Assembly: GCA_964562015.1 (NCBI GenBank)
Contig: CAZLRH010000023.1
Location: 1 to 60,718 of the forward strand
Length of the DNA stretch: 60,718 nucleotides
Reading direction: 5' to 3'
Source of the DNA: CAZLRH01 sp964562015
GTDB taxonomy: Bacteria > Verrucomicrobiota > Verrucomicrobiia > Opitutales > JABDGR01
The notes beneath the pieces were generated by a model. It searched no databases. It was not told the DNA's origin and saw nothing but the letters and a program-made list of their open reading frames with translations. Shown here one piece after another: positions 59,305 to 60,718 of the stretch (within the stretch, counting starts at the first letter, position 1; every line of letters begins with the position of its first letter). A program made the position numbers and the translations under genes.

Positions 59305-59330
59305 ACAGAAGGCAACGGAGACGCAAAGGG
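59305..59330. repeat. partial copy of dispersed repeat (left arm)
   Basis: ACAGAAGGCAACGGAGACGC carries the left arm of the inverted repeat seen at 32861 and 34305 with one change (GGAG for GAAG), but no matching right arm follows. It is preceded by ttttga, as in other repeat families here (ttgaac). It lies between DUF486 and the second clan AA protease-like gene. Confidence 0.6.
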
Positions 59331-59380
59331 GAATGCGGGAGCGCTTGCCAGCCGGGCGTACTCATGCCAAAGTAAGGTCA

Positions 59381-59821
59381 ATGGGATTGGCCCACGCTAA
59401 CATCACGCTGGAGAATCCAAAACTGCCCAAGCTGAAGCCGCTCAAGGTCAAGGCGCTGGCGGATTCGGGTTCGGTATTTTTGTGCGTGCCTGAGCATGTG
59501 GCGGAGCAGTTGCAATTAGAGGAAATTTACGAGAAAGAGGTCATCACCGCGGATGGGCGCCGGGCCGTTTACCCCTATGTCGGCCCGATCCATGTGAAAT
59601 TTGACAATCGCGGCTGCATGGTGGGTGCGGTGGTCATGGGCGATGAAGTGCTTTTGGGTGCGATCCCAATGGAGGACATGGACCTTGTCGTTTTGCCGCA
59701 AGCACGCAAGGTAACGGTCAATCCCGAGAATCCAAATATTGCGACCGCTGCGGCCAAGGGAGTGCGGCATCCGCGGAAGTCCGTTACGTCAGATGACGAC
59801 GGCACAAGTAGCGAGGCATAG
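59381..59821 (+). CDS. clan AA aspartic protease-like protein (DSG)
   Basis: A 146-residue protein with the retropepsin-like single-lobe pattern: VKALADSGSVFLCVPEHVAEQL with Asp28 in DSG, and DEVLLGAIPMEDMDLVV as the xLLGxxxMExxDLxV hydrophobic-Gly motif. The C-terminal 35 residues are charged and disordered (KSVTSDDDGTSSEA). Asp28 aligns with Asp28 of the other clan AA gene at 43.6 kb. No signal peptide; probably cytosolic and dimeric. An AAGG lies five bases before the start. Its last 33 bases overlap the convergent small membrane protein gene. Confidence 0.78.
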   Translation: MGLAHANITLENPKLPKLKPLKVKALADSGSVFLCVPEHVAEQLQLEEIYEKEVITADGRRAVYPYVGPIHVKFDNRGCMVGAVVMGDEVLLGAIPMEDMDLVVLPQARKVTVNPENPNIATAAAKGVRHPRKSVTSDDDGTSSEA

Positions 59822-60088
59822 CGGTATTCCAAGCACTACGCCAAGTAGCATACCAAGTGCAAAGGGCCGGCCCGAGCGAACGAAACAACAAGCAATCGGG
59901 AGCGCAAACAAGAAGAATAAGGATATTTCGGAGTCTAAAGATTCCGTTCTCGCATGTAAAAAATCTCGCGGGAAGAAATAGAAAAAGTTAATTGCCAACA
60001 AGCCCAAAGAAGTAAGAAAGCCGCAGAAAATTGTGACCTTCCGCGTGGAAACCGAAGGTTTGGGCGGTGCTGAAACAGCTTCCGTCAT
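59789..60088 (-). CDS. possible small membrane protein
   Basis: A 99-residue frame with two hydrophobic helices (FCGFLTSLGLLAINFFYFF and EISLFFLFALPIACCFVRSGRPFALGMLLGVVLGIPLCLATCAVVI). The DNA here is lower in GC than the rest of the window, and the frame overlaps the end of the protease-like gene, so it may be a recent insertion or not a gene at all. No homologous family comes to mind. Confidence 0.4.
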   Translation of the reverse strand: MTEAVSAPPKPSVSTRKVTIFCGFLTSLGLLAINFFYFFPRDFLHARTESLDSEISLFFLFALPIACCFVRSGRPFALGMLLGVVLGIPLCLATCAVVI

Positions 60089-60136
60089 GAGGGAAAACTG
60101 CGAATGGAACTGACGGATTTTTATTCTGGCACTGCC

Positions 60137-60718
60137 CTACTCCTTCTCGTCGTCCTTCTTGTCGGTGCTTTCGGCGATGGCGGCCCCGGCGGTGACGTGG
60201 ACTTTCTCGAGAATCGCGGCTTTGACCTCGGCGGCGACTTTCTGGTTTTCGTCGAGGTATTTCTTGGCGGCTTCGCGGCCCTGGCCGATGAGGTTGCCCT
60301 GATAGGCGATCCATGCGCCTTTCTTTTCCAAAATTTTGTGTTCCAGGCCGAGGTCGAGCAGCGAACCGGAGCGGGAGATGCCTTCGTCGAACATGATGTC
60401 GAATTCGCACTCGGTGAACGGGGGCGCGACTTTGTTTTTCACGACCTTCACGCGCGTGCGGTTGCCGATGACGCGCCCGGTGGGGTCCTTGATCTGCGCG
60501 ACGCGGCGGATGTCGAGCCGGGCGGAGGAGAAGAACTTCAGCGCGCGGCCACCGGGCGTGGTTTCGGGATTGCCGTACATGACGCCGATTTTCTCGCGAA
60601 TCTGGTTGGTGAAAATGCACACGCACTGGCTCTTGCTGATGCAAGCGGTGAGGCGGCGCATGGCCTGGCTCATCATGCGGGCCTGGAGGCCGACGGTGGC
60701 GTCGCCCATCTGGCCTTC
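60137..60718 (-). CDS. recA: recombinase RecA (5' part outside window)
   Basis: The C-terminal 193 residues of RecA, which forms the strand-exchange filament for repair and SOS induction. MGDATVGLQARMMSQAMR, FTNQIREKIGVMYGNPETTPGGRALKFFSS (loop L2 and ATP-contacting region), DIRRVAQIKDP, NRTRVKVVKNKVAPPFTECEFDIMFDEGISR are unmistakable. The C-terminal acidic tail (STDKKDDEKE) is normal. The Walker motifs lie beyond the right edge. A 48-base gap separates it from the doubtful small membrane protein gene. In this window AddAB would feed RecA. Confidence 0.97.
   Translation of the reverse strand, partial: EGQMGDATVGLQARMMSQAMRRLTACISKSQCVCIFTNQIREKIGVMYGNPETTPGGRALKFFSSARLDIRRVAQIKDPTGRVIGNRTRVKVVKNKVAPPFTECEFDIMFDEGISRSGSLLDLGLEHKILEKKGAWIAYQGNLIGQGREAAKKYLDENQKVAAEVKAAILEKVHVTAGAAIAESTDKKDDEKE

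Overview
The window is chromosomal DNA from a GC-rich bacterium with long, densely packed genes. Several protein families point to Verrucomicrobiota, perhaps an Opitutae-like lineage: clan AA aspartic protease-like proteins, DUF5069, DUF2934, an SHD1-like domain, NamZ/DUF1343, and many SGNH esterases and glycosidases. Dispersed intergenic repeats containing ACAGAAGGCAACGAAG and ACCACAGAGACACCGAGAG fit the same picture. This is an inference from gene content; the window has no rRNA. I found no tRNA, rRNA, CRISPR array, insertion sequence or prophage. One trait recurs: most genes have no Shine-Dalgarno motif, and well-placed starts are often preceded by a C/T-rich tract.

Layout. 0-7 kb: the end of an NADP-type 6-phosphogluconate dehydrogenase gene, a DUF3592 protein, and a leftward run of five genes (rhamnogalacturonan acetylesterase, two alpha/beta esterases, a small anchored protein, a GT39-like membrane glycosyltransferase). 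7-13 kb: an SHD1-like envelope protein, a Fur-family regulator, an I42-like lipoprotein, an MTA/purine phosphorylase, and a tight operon of a second 6-phosphogluconate dehydrogenase, a DUF899 thioredoxin-like protein and a UPF0173 hydrolase. 13-25 kb: housekeeping genes dnaN, pssA and an AddAB-like nuclease/helicase pair, with chrA and a solitary RelE-like protein. 25-30 kb: a pectin/galactan locus in which two paralogous SGNH acetylesterases flank a GH35 beta-galactosidase. 30-34 kb: MsrB lipoprotein, a methyltransferase, DUF2934/DUF5069 proteins, and an acyltransferase bracketed by two copies of a dispersed inverted repeat.

34-49 kb is the least explained part. It holds two large membrane-anchored proteins, 1177 and 809 residues, made almost entirely of about 31 and 20 copies of a 32-residue helical-type repeat (consensus around WAxxDPxAALxxAxxLP). 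Beside them are a tandem pair of membrane-anchored proteins with pseudopilin-like C-termini that look homogenised by gene conversion, a cardiolipin synthase, a clan AA protease-like protein, a CcdC-like membrane protein whose stop overlaps the start of the second repeat protein (ATGA), and a membrane TraB/GumN-family protein. I take this as the best candidate for an undescribed envelope-associated system, but no function can be read from sequence.

49-61 kb: NamZ exo-muramidase, a previously easy-to-miss 39-residue very basic protein, a lipoprotein, an OGG1-type DNA glycosylase, a GH20-type hexosaminidase without a signal peptide, prfA, a HAD phosphatase, a TPR membrane protein, DUF486, a second clan AA protease-like gene and the 3' part of recA. 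NamZ and the GH20 enzyme could act at successive steps of cell-wall amino-sugar salvage.
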